Shown here in pieces: positions 1 to 10,700 of a stretch of 64,000 nucleotides of DNA. The notes below the pieces were generated by a model. The model was not told where the DNA came from, made no database searches, and was given only the letters and a program-made list of their open reading frames with translations. The stretch covers positions 42,120,650-42,184,649 of the forward strand of contig OX235267.1 of the NCBI GenBank assembly GCA_944472135.2, written 5' to 3'. Source of the stretch: Trichobilharzia regenti (Eukaryota > Platyhelminthes > Trematoda > Strigeidida > Schistosomatidae). Position numbers and translations under genes: made by a program. Positions within the stretch are counted from its first letter, which is position 1. Every line of letters starts with the position of its first letter.

Positions 1-89
1 TAAATTCATCGAGAAAAATTTGAATTCAGCTGCTACGAGAGTAAATATGGCAACAGTCCTGAAAAAAAACACTGTTCATAAGAATGGAT

Positions 90-1020
90 TTCCTCAGTGA
101 CAACATCAGCTAAATAATAAAACAGCGCCTGTGGAATGCAGTTAAAAGAGCTTATTATGCAGCAGAGGTACGTTATCTCTTCACAACCACACATAATCTA
201 CATTCGAGAAATAGGGATAAACTACCTAAATTTGCCTCATCTATGTGTATCTACCAGTTTGACTGCAGCTGCGGAGCCAACACATCGGGCGTACACTTAG
301 GAAGATTCATCATCGTATTTCCCAACATCATCCGGAATCGTTAAGCAAGGGAAAAACAAGATCTATTCGTAGTTCTACTGCAGCACACTTTGAAGACAGT
401 AAGCATAAGGTTGATGTTAATACTGCATTTGAAATCATTTATCGCCTTTCTGCTAACCTTAATTTTCCTTTACGACTGCGTCTTCTACATACAGCTGAAG
501 CGTTTGGAACCCACTGAAAGAAGCCAAACCTGTGTGTATTCAGAAGAAATTTGTACAGCCACTTTCCTTACCTTGGCCTTCTTTACATGAATGTATAAAC
601 TGGAATACTTCGCCCCCCCTTCTCTTAAAATCTTTAAAAATTATAATTGTCCAAATTATTTCATTTTTTCTGATCACTTCATCTTTAATTACGTGTTATC
701 CTTGTAAAATTATTTTTTCTCATGACCACTTCAGCTTCAGTTACATGTTATCATTGTCCAAGTTACTTTGTGTTTCTTTAACAATCTCTCACGTAACCAA
801 CCTGTGCACGTGCTTATTCCTTAATTACTCTTCATCTTTCCGAAATTATGCACTATGCAATCCATGTGTTGTAACCCTTTCTACATTTTAATTGTGTGTT
901 ATAATTTTCTTCGTCAATTATCAACCCATTGACATTTTGACACTGATAAATTATTGTTAACAAACATATTCGTGCCACTTGATTGGTAAACTGTTGTGTA
1001 TTGTAATAAAACTGCTATAC
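90..1020 (+). pseudogene. Penelope-like element, GIY-YIG part and 3' region
   Basis: This is a decayed C-terminal part of a Penelope-like retroelement. Around 246-278 the sequence reads CIYQFDCSCGA, the start of the GIY-YIG endonuclease domain that PLEs carry after the RT. About 200 bases on, a shifted frame gives LHTAEAFG and a stretch around 520-590 reading KKPNLCV and then TATFLTLAF. The same order (TAEAL, then K-x-P-x-L-C-V-x-K) recurs in the other PLE copies here. Frameshifts and stops break it, so it is not functional. The region after 600 is AT-rich, ends near an AATAAA at about 1004, and is read as the element's 3' UTR. The left edge is not defined. Confidence 0.7.
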
Positions 1021-1212
1021 GTGTATATCTGAGTAGAGCCAGAGATGAGGATCTAATTGAAAAGTAAATATTTCTCCCCTAAATCCTTTTGTTTTCTAAA
1101 TGTCTGAATGTGGATCAAAGATTCCCAAAACTAGAATGGAAGAGCAGCAGTGATCACTTCAACTGAAGTTGATTGGTGACGTTATCCATAAATCTAAAAA
1201 AACTAATAATCA

Positions 1213-1500
1213 AAATTTTCAAGTATTGATTTTGTAGGGATTTCGTTCGATTTCGGACCCAGGACCTTCTGGTTATAAGGCGAGTTCGTAGACCACTAAG
1301 CCACTGAGACTCGATCCAATCGCCCATGAATTCTAACTTCTGCCAATTCACAACATAGTGCGACCATTTCGCAATGTCTTCCTCGACGATTTACTGCCTC
1401 ACTCGTCATGAAGTGGTAGAAGTTAGTATTCATTGACCATCGGACTAACCTGCTACACCCACTGGTTACAGTCTCCTACAAAACCAGTACTTGAAAATTG
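1213..1500 (-). mobile_element. Sm-alpha-like SINE (family A), deleted copy
   Basis: On the minus strand it has the tRNA-like part of family A: a B-box-like tract around 1252-1280 and the A-box side around 1290-1320. The 3' tail (CCCTACAAAxCCAATACTTGAA-type) lies at 1213-1240 directly against the head, so the hammerhead segment is missing. A second tail fragment in plus orientation sits at about 1470-1500, giving the piece two outward-facing tails. Confidence 0.6.
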
Positions 1501-1758
1501 ATTTGACGCTCACTAACGACTGCCTCAGTTCAACCACTTACAAGGGTTCTAGTGGAAATTCGTACTCTTTTTGATAACTTCATCATCAGGCTCTACAGTT
1601 ATAAACACATAATAATGTATGAATGAATTAGTGTTATGAATAACATTATTGCTGTTTAACTAAAATCGAATCAATAATATCAATAGATTACAGCTCAATA
1701 GCATCGATATAAAATAATCTGAATGTCAAAAAATTAAGAAGGATAATAATACACATTC

Positions 1759-2151
1759 ATGAATTCATATTCTCTACTGAAGGTCGGCCAGGGCAGTAGT
1801 AGTGGCTGGCTGGACTTGCTTCTTTTGAACACAGAGAACTGGTTGTTTGACGCGAATTACGTTAACCTCTGCTGCTTGAAGCATCCTGTGTTTCGATGGT
1901 TTTGTCAATTTGTTAGGCACCCGGTAGATAATAGAGAGGGATTCTTCAACGCTGGCTGGCTTTGTGGCCGGCCGGTTTACACCAGATGGTCTAATATCGA
2001 ACTGTTAATGGTTTTAACTAAACCTTTACTTAGACATGGTGGGAGATGTTCTCGAGTGAGCATGAAAAATCAAATTCCTAGAGCAACGGCCAATATAACT
2101 CGCTCCACCGTAAGCGCAGTTGAATTGGTAGATACAATTAGAAGGGGCTAG
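1759..2151 (+). CDS. unrecognised open frame, 130 codons
   Basis: An ATG-started open frame of 130 codons lies in a visibly more GC-rich patch than its flanks, with GGCCGGCC at about 1966-1973. I recognise no domain. The translation is rich in W, R and L and has no clear signal peptide, membrane segment or catalytic motif. It shows no similarity to the PLE, CR1 or RTE proteins elsewhere in the window. It could be an exon-derived fragment, an unclassified transposon piece, or chance. Confidence 0.2.
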   Translation: MNSYSLLKVGQGSSSGWLDLLLLNTENWLFDANYVNLCCLKHPVFRWFCQFVRHPVDNREGFFNAGWLCGRPVYTRWSNIELLMVLTKPLLRHGGRCSRVSMKNQIPRATANITRSTVSAVELVDTIRRG

Positions 2152-2224
2152 TCAAAGTACTTCATCTTTCAGTCGAGGAATCACCATTGCTCATGTAGAG
2201 AATAAGACGTGTAGTTCGCCAGCA

Positions 2225-3112
2225 CTAAAAATTCTTTGAACTAATTTTCTTTATTTTTTCGTAATTATTCCACCTGGTATATCGCTCTTGAATTGCAGTC
2301 GTATATAAGGAGGCTTCTTGTTTACGGATAGTGAGTTGTCCTTTTCAACTTTCTTAATCACGTGTTTCTCGATGAATGTTTTGGGATAGCTATTTTTCGA
2401 TCAAAGTATCATAAACAATGCCTAATTCATCCTCAATTACTTCTTCAGAGCACATACCTCTAACTCTGTGGCTGGGGTCTTCACTAAATTTCTTTTGTAT
2501 TTGATAGGAACGAAGCTGTAAAAATGTGTATATTGTCCAGTTGAAGTACTTTTTTATGCATATTTCTTTTTATTCTACCCCCTGGTTTTCTTGTAAGGAG
2601 GACATCTAGGGAGGCAACTCTGTCTTAGGATTTCACTTTTCATGTGAATTTCATAGCAGAATGTGCTTCATTGAATTCAGTAATTATTGCACTCCTATGC
2701 GAATCATTCATCACAAAGAATGAATTGTTCTGTTATCACATTACGGACGTATTCTTATTCTTTATTCGACAACTTAAATTACATCATATGTCTTAGCACG
2801 GTTTGCGGGCGGCAAATCGACTCAGATTCATGGAAGCATGACTGTTGTTATGGCCATGCGCAAAGACTTGTTTTCCACATGCTGTCCAAATAGCTTCTTG
2901 CAGTAAAATGTTATTTGTAGACTAGGATTATACAGTATACATTCTACTGAGAGAATTGAAAGCCATTTTTGTCTAATTTCCAACTCAGTATCACAACTGC
3001 AAATTTGAGATTCAGCAGCGAAAATGAATTCGATGGTCAACTGGACCTGTCCAGCGGCCTTCTTTGGTGTTATGTTCCAGTTCATGCATCTTGGTGTGAA
3101 GTCATATTCCAT
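2225..3112 (-). pseudogene. Penelope-like element, C-terminal RT domain
   Basis: The minus strand carries remnants of a PLE reverse transcriptase. Around 2480-2600 the pieces VLLTRKPGGRIKRNMHKK, STSTGQYTHF and SFVPIKYKRNLVK can be read in neighbouring frames; these are the PLE block after the RT palm (F-x-D-V/L-x-x-x-R, TGxYxxF, KxxLVK). Further on come NSYPKTFIEKHV (about 2350-2390) and KKPPYIRLQFKSD (about 2280-2320), the linker that leads to the GIY-YIG domain. Several stops and frameshifts interrupt it. The upstream part (2828-3112) is open for 94 codons but has no recognised motif. No GIY-YIG domain follows on the left. Confidence 0.65.
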
Positions 3113-4099
3113 TAGGATTATTTGGGGATTGTGTGGCTCTTTGACTATGGATTTATTGCTACATTAGCTATAAAAGTAAAATTAGGAGAACAAAAGTCAT
3201 CAAAACAATCAACTCGTAGATGTTAGCGACAAGATTCCATGATTTTTTAACGTGCAGTGAAACTAGTTGCAGAATTCAAGATCAGTCAACTCGTAAGGGT
3301 TAGTTAAAAGTTATTACATACTCAAGGAACTTGTAAAATAACGTTGACTAAGAAGAATAGAATAACTACGTGGAGTTATTTAAGAATACAAGTTAACTCA
3401 GTTGGATGGAATTGTATTCATAATAGAATAACAAAGTCAAAAGATAGTTACAAAAGGAGGGGAACATCATTTGTAAAAAATTAACACATATTGTGTGGTT
3501 GGTCATGGCAAAAAAGGAGCTGTACAAATTTCTTCGAAACATATACACATTTAGCTTGTGCGGATGAACTTCGATTGCCGCCACTGTATCTAAAAGCTGT
3601 ACTCGTAAACCATGTGGCAAGACGATGAGTAAAATACGATGATCGACATTAAAAGCTTTTTCGGGGTCATCTTGATGTCCAGTTTCGACGAGTTGAGTAT
3701 AGCTTCATTCGGACTTTTGCCGAACCATGATACGAGGTGTTCATAAATTCGATCATTAACCTGCGCTATCGTACACCGAAAGCAATTAGCTCTGCAGGAG
3801 TAGTTGGACTGTTAAGTGCAAACTAAGGAGGCGAAACAGGGAAGTCTGTCTTTATTTTTTTTACTAAGTATTGGTTGCTCAGTGAATATTCAGCATAGCT
3901 AAGCTGCATTATTCGGCGTTTCCAAGGCCCTTCTCAAATGCTCTGGCAAAATCTCACTAATAATATCTTCTATGAATAGGAATCCCAGTAACACTGATTT
4001 TTGAGGGCTGAGAGCAATTACGCCTATTGACTTTCTGAGCTCATGTGTTTGTTTATTCGAAAATGTTGTCGGTCATCTGTTTCTAACTAGCGGATCATA
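3113..4099. other. no feature recognised
   Basis: AT-rich sequence. Short open frames (for example 3393-3620 minus) have no recognisable motif and no similarity to the repeats described elsewhere in the window. Confidence 0.5.
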
Positions 4100-4520
4100 T
4101 TCAGAGTTTCATCTGAACAAATCACTCCAGTTCGGTAAAGTGGATATCAAATCAGGTCGCATTGTATACTGAGCATATTGCTCAGATGATCTATGTTTCT
4201 GATCCAATTTACAGACAGTCACATTGGAAACCATGTCAAGATGAATTTGATGCTCATCGGAGGCATTATTATAGTGCACTATTGTATCATGAACTGACAA
4301 GAATTCGCAGGTCTTTGAACTCCGACCTAAATGGCTTGGTTACATAATTTTCATTGCGTCTTCGATCTCTAGCGGTGTCATGAATTCTTACCACTGAGCA
4401 TCCCATAATCCGATGGAACAGCTTTCCAGTAGTCCTTAGTTTTCAGCTATCCAACTGGTGTTGATTCTTGATGAAAATCTATTACTTATAAATGATACCG
4501 ATTGCTGAGCAAACTGACTG
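4100..4520 (+). pseudogene. possible decayed LINE C-terminal region
   Basis: Around 4323-4400 a frame reads RPKWLGYIIF, then SSGVMNSYH. This resembles the RPxWLGHxxRMP block found near the C-terminus of trematode non-LTR retrotransposon polyproteins, downstream of the RT. The preceding 60-codon open frame (4162-4347) gives no further support. The similarity is short and rests on memory of the family, so this is tentative. Confidence 0.2.
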
Positions 4521-5224
4521 TCAAATAAAGCATTATAATAACGTGGTGTGGCAAAATAGTCATTACCAAAATAACATCACTTACAGCTATGCCGATAATG
4601 ACCTATACATTTCAATGATATATTATTGCAGTACAGAATGATAGAAAACACTTTCGCCCCAGGTATTACACTTCACTTTACCAATCTAACTTCATCCTTC
4701 ACATCCATCCTGTTTTTTTTCCCTATGACAATGTTTTGACAATGATTTTCCACGTGACAAGACGGATTTCGCTTTTAATCAATCACTTCAAGACAATCTT
4801 TTATTTTCACGGACAAAAGACCCGACAAAAAAGTTTATTTCGACAGCATTCTGTACTTCTTTCAAGTCTAATAATAATAATAATTTATGCCATTTTAAGT
4901 GAAGACATGACTAGTTAGCCTGTGGCTACATTTTGTTACGAAGATATGACGTCATGCTGTGCGGTACTGAAAGGAAAAACAAATCCCAGCGTAATATTAG
5001 TCTTACAAAAAATAAGCCATCCTGCACGTTTTGATTTCACATTAGGTTGAAAGAAATTCAGTTTGAATTGATGAAGAGAGGATAGCGAATTACCATTAAG
5101 GAGAAATGGGTATAAAAATAGAACACGAAAAGCCATCCGTCAATCTGATTTGAAAAATGATTTTTAGAGGTGGACAACTTAGTAATGGTTTTGATCTCAG
5201 TCTGCTGTTGTTTAATATTTGTTG
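4521..5224. other. no feature recognised
   Basis: AT-rich sequence with a short (ATA)n run near 4870. Overlapping minus-strand open frames at 4936-5351 run into the foldback repeat and look like chance frames. Confidence 0.5.
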
Positions 5225-5291
5225 ATATGAAAGAGATTTGTAGCTCAGGTGGATGATTTAGATGGGGTTGTGTTCTCTGAGCTGGATTATT

Positions 5292-5338
5292 AATTTGCAA
5301 AGCTTTCATCACCCTACTGGGTGACATCTTCAGCGCAT
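5292..5338 (-). ncRNA. hammerhead-like motif in foldback D1, left arm
   Basis: Read on the minus strand: CUGAAGA, U, a 7-bp stem (GUCACCC/GGGUGAU) closed by AGUA, then GAAA and GCUU. Flanks AUGCG and UGCAA can form 4 bp of helix I (one G-U). Helix III is only GC between A and U, so it would work best between two molecules. The extra U after CUGAAGA departs from the consensus. Confidence 0.4.
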
Positions 5339-5796
5339 ACTTCAATTCCATGAAGTGAGCTTTTCGATTTCTCCACGAGTTTATTAATCATCTCTCCTAG
5401 TGGGTGACCTTGGAAGTGATTGGTTGTTTTTGTGTGTTTTCACACCTTCTAGGCTACTTGTATTGGAACTGATTGTTTTTTTTTTACTTGAACTTTGACC
5501 CTTTGTGTGTGAGGTTTCCTTCTTATCGGTTTATAAATTTTGTCTATCTTCATGTGTCTATTGATTGATGATTCAGTGGAATGCCAAGCTTCTAAAAATT
5601 CTATCTTCTTCTATCTATTTTGCCTAATATTAGACATAGGAAACAACAAGAATTCTGGAGAATTTTTAGAAGGTGTGGTAACTTAGAAGGTGTGAAAACA
5701 CACAAAAACAACCAATCACGTCCAAGGTCACCCACTAGGATAGATGATTAATAAACTCGTGGAGAAATCGAAGAGCTCACTTCATGGAATTGAAGT

Positions 5797-5840
5797 ATGC
5801 GCTGAAGATGTCACCCAGTGGGGTGATGAAAGCTTGCAAA
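5797..5840 (+). ncRNA. hammerhead-like motif in foldback D1, right arm
   Basis: Same motif as in the left arm, in inverted orientation: CUGAAGA at 5802-5808, the same 7-bp stem, and GAAA at 5828-5831. This copy lacks one base after the GCUU element compared with the left arm, which weakens helix I. Confidence 0.35.
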
Positions 5841-5870
5841 TTAACTATCCAGCTCAGAGAAAATATTAGG

Positions 5871-6884
5871 CTTGATACGTAGTAAACTATACACTGTTAG
5901 CGACATGGAAGAACGGGAAATCGTTGGGCAACGCAATTATTTATTCTTAAAGCGATAAAGAAATAGATTTTTACACTGGTTAAACAGTTCCAAAGTCTGT
6001 AAGTCAACGTTGATATAGCACACAACAATACTTCTAATCGTATTTCTCCAATCTTCTGCCAACTAGTACAAGATTAAGCAGTGACAGCCATCGTGTCACC
6101 CCTCCCCCAATATGACTTCTTTTTTGTTAATATGATGCGTAACCGTGCGCATAAAATACCTTAATATTCATCAAAACTATTCAAAAGTGCTGTGACGATG
6201 AAGTTTCAAGCAGATCAGTAAGACCCTATTTACAAATAAGAATTCACTACATATGGCAGAATATGATTCAAATTGAATGACTTTACTATTTTATTATTTT
6301 TATTACATTATTCTTTTGAGTTCCAAGCAGAACATACGGCTTGAAAGTAGAACTTTGAAGTTTCCATAGCGGTGGTTTTTTTCATTTAGAGGTGGAGTTG
6401 ACAGCTCCACGTGAAACCTTCCCTGTTTAGCCCAGTGAGGTGTGTCAGTTCGCTGGTCGAGGATCAGACCCAAGAAAACGCGCATCGTTTGCGAGTATTC
6501 CTCACCTAAATTACTGATGCCCCCTGATTGCTTTTATTATAGACAATCTATTATAGTAGATAGTCAAACGTTTTTACAATTATGTGATGGACTAGATCGA
6601 TTATTTCGCTACTACCTGCAGAAGACTGGTTAGTGTTAGCATATAATTCCTCCATTTTGTCTACTTGATGGCTCATTTTCAGGTATAGCTGCCACTTTAC
6701 TCAGTGTTAATCACTGTGCAAAACCTTATAATAAACCAGCTAATCATTATTACTTCTCTTTCGCATTCCGGGTGGAGCCTAGAGCTTAAGGTGTATATGA
6801 CAATTGAACTGAATACTCTGTCATCGTCTCCAAGCAGCTCCACAACTACTCTCACGCTTTCATTTCCACTTTAACTTAAACATC
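5871..6884. other. no feature recognised
   Basis: AT-rich sequence with small open frames on both strands (6303-6485 minus, 6442-6633 plus) that overlap each other and show no motif. A short inverted repeat GGTGGAGTTGACAGCTCCAC occurs at about 6391-6410. Confidence 0.45.
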
Positions 6885-7195
6885 AGGTTCTAAAATTTAT
6901 ACGACCTAAATACAAATAAAAAAGTTCGCAAAGCGACATCAAAAACAACTGAAACAGTTGAAATATAATACAGATCTACTAATTTTCCATCCTGATAAGG
7001 GGTATCAGTGTAGTTATTTTGAGTCGAAAAGATTACCTCGAAAAAAATGAAGAATATACTCTTGGACAAAAACAAATTCAATAAACCGCTGAATGAGAGA
7101 TTCGAGTCCGAAATGATTGAAAAGGAGTTTGCGGATGTCATGAAAACAGTGAAGACCGATCACGTAATCCTATACAACACTTATTTATGATCACT
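6885..7195 (+). pseudogene. Penelope-like element, N-terminal RT fragment
   Basis: The plus strand reads LLIFHPDKGYQC around 6978-7013, followed by RLPRK, EEYTLGQKQIQ and later frames. PLE reverse transcriptases have a conserved P-D-K-G block in this region, near the N-terminus of the RT domain. The fragment is about 300 bases, frameshifted, and ends where a SINE (7204-7421) begins. It may belong to the same element as the GIY-YIG remnant at 7640-7936, with the middle of the RT lost. Confidence 0.5.
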
Positions 7196-7203
7196 GGAAA
7201 CAT

Positions 7204-7421
7204 TTATTTCTTTTTATTCATTTTTTTATTTTTTTGGTTACAGCTTGATTCCACACAGTATTTTTGGTACAAGTATGGAATTTTCAGCGTAGATATCGGT
7301 AGCCCAAATTTTACAGGCCAACCATAGATATCAGGTGTGCGTCGGCGTGGGCTCGAACCCCGGACCATATGCATGGTCGGTGAGAGTCCTAACCATTGTG
7401 CCACCGACGCACAATCATCCG
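7204..7421 (-). mobile_element. tRNA-headed SINE family B (CR1-type tail)
   Basis: Minus-strand copy. The tRNA-like head begins at TGTGCGTCGGTGGCAC (right end, 7421) with a B box near 7350-7362. The body holds the CCTGATATCTATGG block. The tail (CTGAAAATTCCATACTTGTA..., 7250-7290) ends in an A-rich stretch at 7204-7235. The tail matches the 3' end of the CR1-like LINEs in this window. Confidence 0.85.
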
Positions 7422-7424
7422 ATA

Positions 7425-8260
7425 CGAATTTATAACAAGAAACAAAAGTTAGTAAAGTAGAATATAATGAAGTCATCAAATCTCTTAAGAACTCTTCAGC
7501 TAGAAACTCTAAATATAGGGGTATAAAAATAAAAGATAAAATGCGTCACACTTCAATTACATCACTTAAATAGCGAGTTAGTAATCAGTGAGTGGAAAAA
7601 CGTGATAATAATAGCAATGCTAATAATAGTGGCGATACGCATATCAATTTGCAAATATCACTTTGCGTGGGTCTGTGGAAGCAAATAAATAGGCCTTATG
7701 GATAGGCGATTGTTTATTTGCATGATATAGCATTTGCAAAGGTGGTTGAAAACAGCCGAAGTCGAAGTATACAAAAGTTCAATAACAAAAAGCATACTGC
7801 AGTGTGTGGACACAATATTGATGCTGTCGAATCATTCGATGTTACTGTTAGCAGGAAAACAAATAGAAAGTTGCTTGTAGTTGCGAAGGCTTGTGTAATT
7901 AGCTTTTATACACCAGGTCTATGTGTAAAAAATTAAAGGGTGATAACACTGAAAGCGCTGTAATAATATGATTTATGAACTGTTATTATAAGCAACATAT
8001 TATCTCACGTTTTATTATTACTGTCTCAGCATTAATCCACTTTAGTTCGTAATTCATAATAAATTAAAGTTCTTCCAATCACTGAGAAGTAATTGTTCAT
8101 AAAAACGATGTAATCGAACCGTAATACAATTTAACTCAACTCATTTCCCTGAGATAAGAGCGTCTAGCTGAAGAGTTCCACGAAGTTCGATGAATTCATT
8201 AAATGCTTCTTTCTTCAATTTTATCGCTACATTGAAATTCAGGAGCAAAAAACATCTAGA
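7425..8260 (+). mobile_element. Penelope-like element, GIY-YIG end with inverted termini
   Basis: A plus-strand frame (7718-7936) ends in KAC-x-I-x-x-YTPGLCVKN, the PLE C-terminus also seen at 31828. It is preceded by a broken GIY-YIG start (CVGLWKQINRP). The 3' UTR that follows (to 8260) shares with the 32-kb element a block GATGTAATyGAAxxGTAATxCAATTT and a terminal CTGAAGAG...GATGAATTCATT motif. The same terminal sequence also occurs inverted at 7430-7660, so the element has inverted ends, as does the better preserved copy at 30712-32285. The coding part is degenerate. Confidence 0.65.
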
Positions 8261-8282
8261 GGTGTAATAATATCCCGACATT

Positions 8283-9640
8283 ACGGTACGCAAAACGTAC
8301 ACAAAATCGTCCTCAAAAAAAGTGACCGATTCTGGATTTGTTAGTCACACATTATCACCCCATTGTAAAATGGTTAACTCATATCCTACAACATGTAAAA
8401 GAAACATGTGCCCTTTTACTGGATTCGTGAAACTTTTCAGTTCATCGATTGCTTACAAGCCACGAAAGTCACTAACAAATACATCCAGTCACTCAACACT
8501 GAATCACTTTCAGCTAACATTCCACTCAGAGAAACTGTCTTCTACATGGAAATTTATACACAGACGAAAACCAGTTGAACATTGGAATACCGATGGGACA
8601 TTTGCAGGATATAATGCTGGAATGTACTCTTAATCTACCATTCACCACCAGTCAGATCATCTACAGATGAAAGAATGTGATTGCAGTAGGATCACACTTT
8701 CCTCCATTACTAGCAGATTATCTGATGGAAGGCAACGAGAACCGTTCACTACAACACACTACTGATAATTTTCAACTGGAAACATGATGGGTGGAAAACA
8801 TTTTCATCATTTTTGATAACAACAATGACATTGACCAGTTGTCACAGGCAACTAACCAAAGACTCTCAGCGATCAAATTCACTCACAAAATAGAATACGA
8901 ATATCAATTTCCTTTTCCTGATACGAGAATAACAAGGAGAGTCAACACAACTCTGAATAGGTCTATCCATGAGAAACCTGAGTTCAACAATCCGCTAACA
9001 GTTCGGTGTCTACGAAACGACAATGAAACTGGATCAAATCACTTGCTACTCATGTCCAATGCATATCTGTAGTGCTGACTCTCCACAAGAAGAACTAGAT
9101 ATTCTGGAAGAAATCGTCACCTAAAAATAGGTATCCACTGAAATTCATTGACAAGAACATCAAATCAAAATTTCAGAGAGATAAGTTAATACTTGCACCA
9201 AAACAGAAACTTCACATTTACTTTGATTTCAGGAAAGACTTAACCTGAGATTATCTTGAAAGAAGGATTTCATCGTCTTCAGGAATAATATTCCCCAAAG
9301 TAATACTAAGAGTAATGTTCTCCAGTTCTTCACTTGTCTGCAGAATCTTAAAGGAAGAGATCTCACATCGTCCATTTCTGTGTGCATATATCAGTTCACC
9401 TGTTCTTATGGAACCAGGTATACTGATCGTTCGATGCGTATCCCATCTAAAAGTTACCAGGGGCTGTGGTAACTAAACACCTGCTAGACAGTAGCCACTC
9501 TGTCTTGGAAAACTCATTCATCAGGGTAGCCTGCTTAAGATGATCCGTTTTCACTACCGTTGTACTACTAAAGCTGTATTCGTGCAGAAAGAGGAAATAC
9601 GACTCTTCACTCGAAACAAAATTACACAGTTGCTTCTACT
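8283..9640 (+). pseudogene. Penelope-like element, RT and start of GIY-YIG
   Basis: A long PLE copy in pieces. Around 8570-8605 a frame reads ENQLNIGIPMGHLQ, with the RT block that contains PMG. At 8791-9072 a 93-codon frame carries LSAIKFTHKIEYEYQFPFPDTRITRRVN, the PLE block after the palm (LPFLD-x-x-I-x-R in intact members), followed by the linker KFIDKNIKSKFQRDKL near 9150. At about 9385 comes CIYQFTCSYGTRYT, the GIY-YIG start, then LLDSSHSVLENSF at about 9482-9520. Stops and frameshifts show it is dead. It stops inside the endonuclease, where CR1-like sequence begins at about 9650. A close copy lies inverted at 11945-13010. Confidence 0.75.
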
Positions 9641-9654
9641 CCCATTCCAACAAA

Positions 9655-10700
9655 CTTGTCGATTTCTAGCACTTTCATCTTTGTCTGCTTATTTTTCTAA
9701 CCCCTTATGGTCTAAATTAAATGGCCTCATGCTGAATCCCTCAAAAGCCAGACTATTGACTTCTCCTTTAGGCATAAACAAGATCTACAAACACTAGTAA
9801 GTACTCATGAAGCCTGTAGCGTTGAGGGGACTGAAATTGAAACTAAGGCTAATGCGAAATACCTCGGACTAGTTCTATCTTCCGACCTTACTCGGTCATC
9901 TCATATCCAAACGATTTCTAAGAAAGTGTTCTCTCTAACCTACTACATTAAGAAACTCAGACTAACTGGAGTCCCTCAACCTCTGCTTTCACAATTTTTC
10001 AACTCTCGTATCTTACCTATTCTACTCTACTGCTCCCCATTAATCTTTCCTCGGCTACTGAAAAAGGACTATACCATCCTGAGAAGGATGTTGAAGGTAG
10101 TTACTAGGACTAGTGGTGTAAAACTCAGTCATCTCGTCACTACATTAGTAGATAAGCATCTGAGTACATGCGAAAAATGGTCTAAAACCACACTGTCTGA
10201 CCCCCAACACCCCCTCTATTCCCAACTCTCTTCTTGCATCTCATCAGATAGAACCAGTAATCAGTACAAAAAAATATATGCTCGTACAACCAGGTATAGT
10301 AACTCAACGATACCATATTTGGCCCGTATTCTAAGTGACAGAGACAATGTTAAGTGCGACTATAAACATTCTTAAGAACATTTCATAACTTCTTGTATGA
10401 TTATAGCTGTTACTGTTCACCACGTATACACATATCATAGCTTCCACTACCCAATACTGAAATATTATTCATTATTGGAGTTTATCTTCCTTTCTACTTG
10501 GTATTTTTATTGGCATTTTGTTTGCTAATTTTGTGTTTTCTTTTTTGGTTTTTGTTGTTGTTGTTTTTTACATTTATTTTGTTGTAATACTCCTTTTAAA
10601 GGTGTGATGAAATTAGATGCAATATTGTAGATATGTGCTGAAAATTCCAGCCTGTACCACTAATACTGTTTCTGGAATAAAAGCAAATTATTATAATTAT
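9655..10700 (+). pseudogene. CR1-like non-LTR retrotransposon, 3' part
   Basis: The 3' part of a CR1/SR1-type LINE. A frame reads NGLMLNPSK (9720-9747), part of the RT thumb-side block in this family. After a frameshift a 149-codon frame (9926-10375) covers YIKKLRLTGV, FNSRILPILLYCSPL, KKDYTILRRMLK, LSDPQHPLYSQLSSCISS and a YSNSTIPYLARIL C-terminus, all shared with the copies at 21996-22811 and 49501-49980. The element ends after ATGCAATATTGTAGA...GGAATAAAAGCAAATTATT (about 10615-10700), the 3' end that SINE family B imitates. It is 5' truncated, missing the endonuclease and most of the RT. Confidence 0.85.

Larger units (their letters stand above)
5225..5870. mobile_element. foldback repeat family D, copy D1
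   Basis: Two inverted arms, 5273-5454 and 5684-5861, match along their whole length with only scattered differences. They enclose a spacer of about 230 bases with no coding potential. Each arm contains the family's hammerhead-like core pointing outward. Left of the left arm is GTAGCTCAGGTGGATGATTT (5240-5259), a block present in most family members; TAGCTCAGGTGG resembles a tRNA A box, but no B box was found. No transposase is encoded, so it is either non-autonomous or formed by inverted insertion of a single-unit repeat. Related copies: 20335-20480, 42493-43405, 60095-60445 and a fragment at 63474-63553. Confidence 0.7.

Noticed and set aside
5225..5870. Classical DNA transposon with transposase
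   Set aside because: No frame in the spacer is long enough or has a DDE-type motif; only non-coding sequence lies between the arms.
7200..7480. 91-codon minus-strand open frame across 7204-7479
   Set aside because: It runs through a SINE family B copy; similar frames appear in other copies (63141-63338, 29509-29706), so the frame is a by-product of the SINE sequence.
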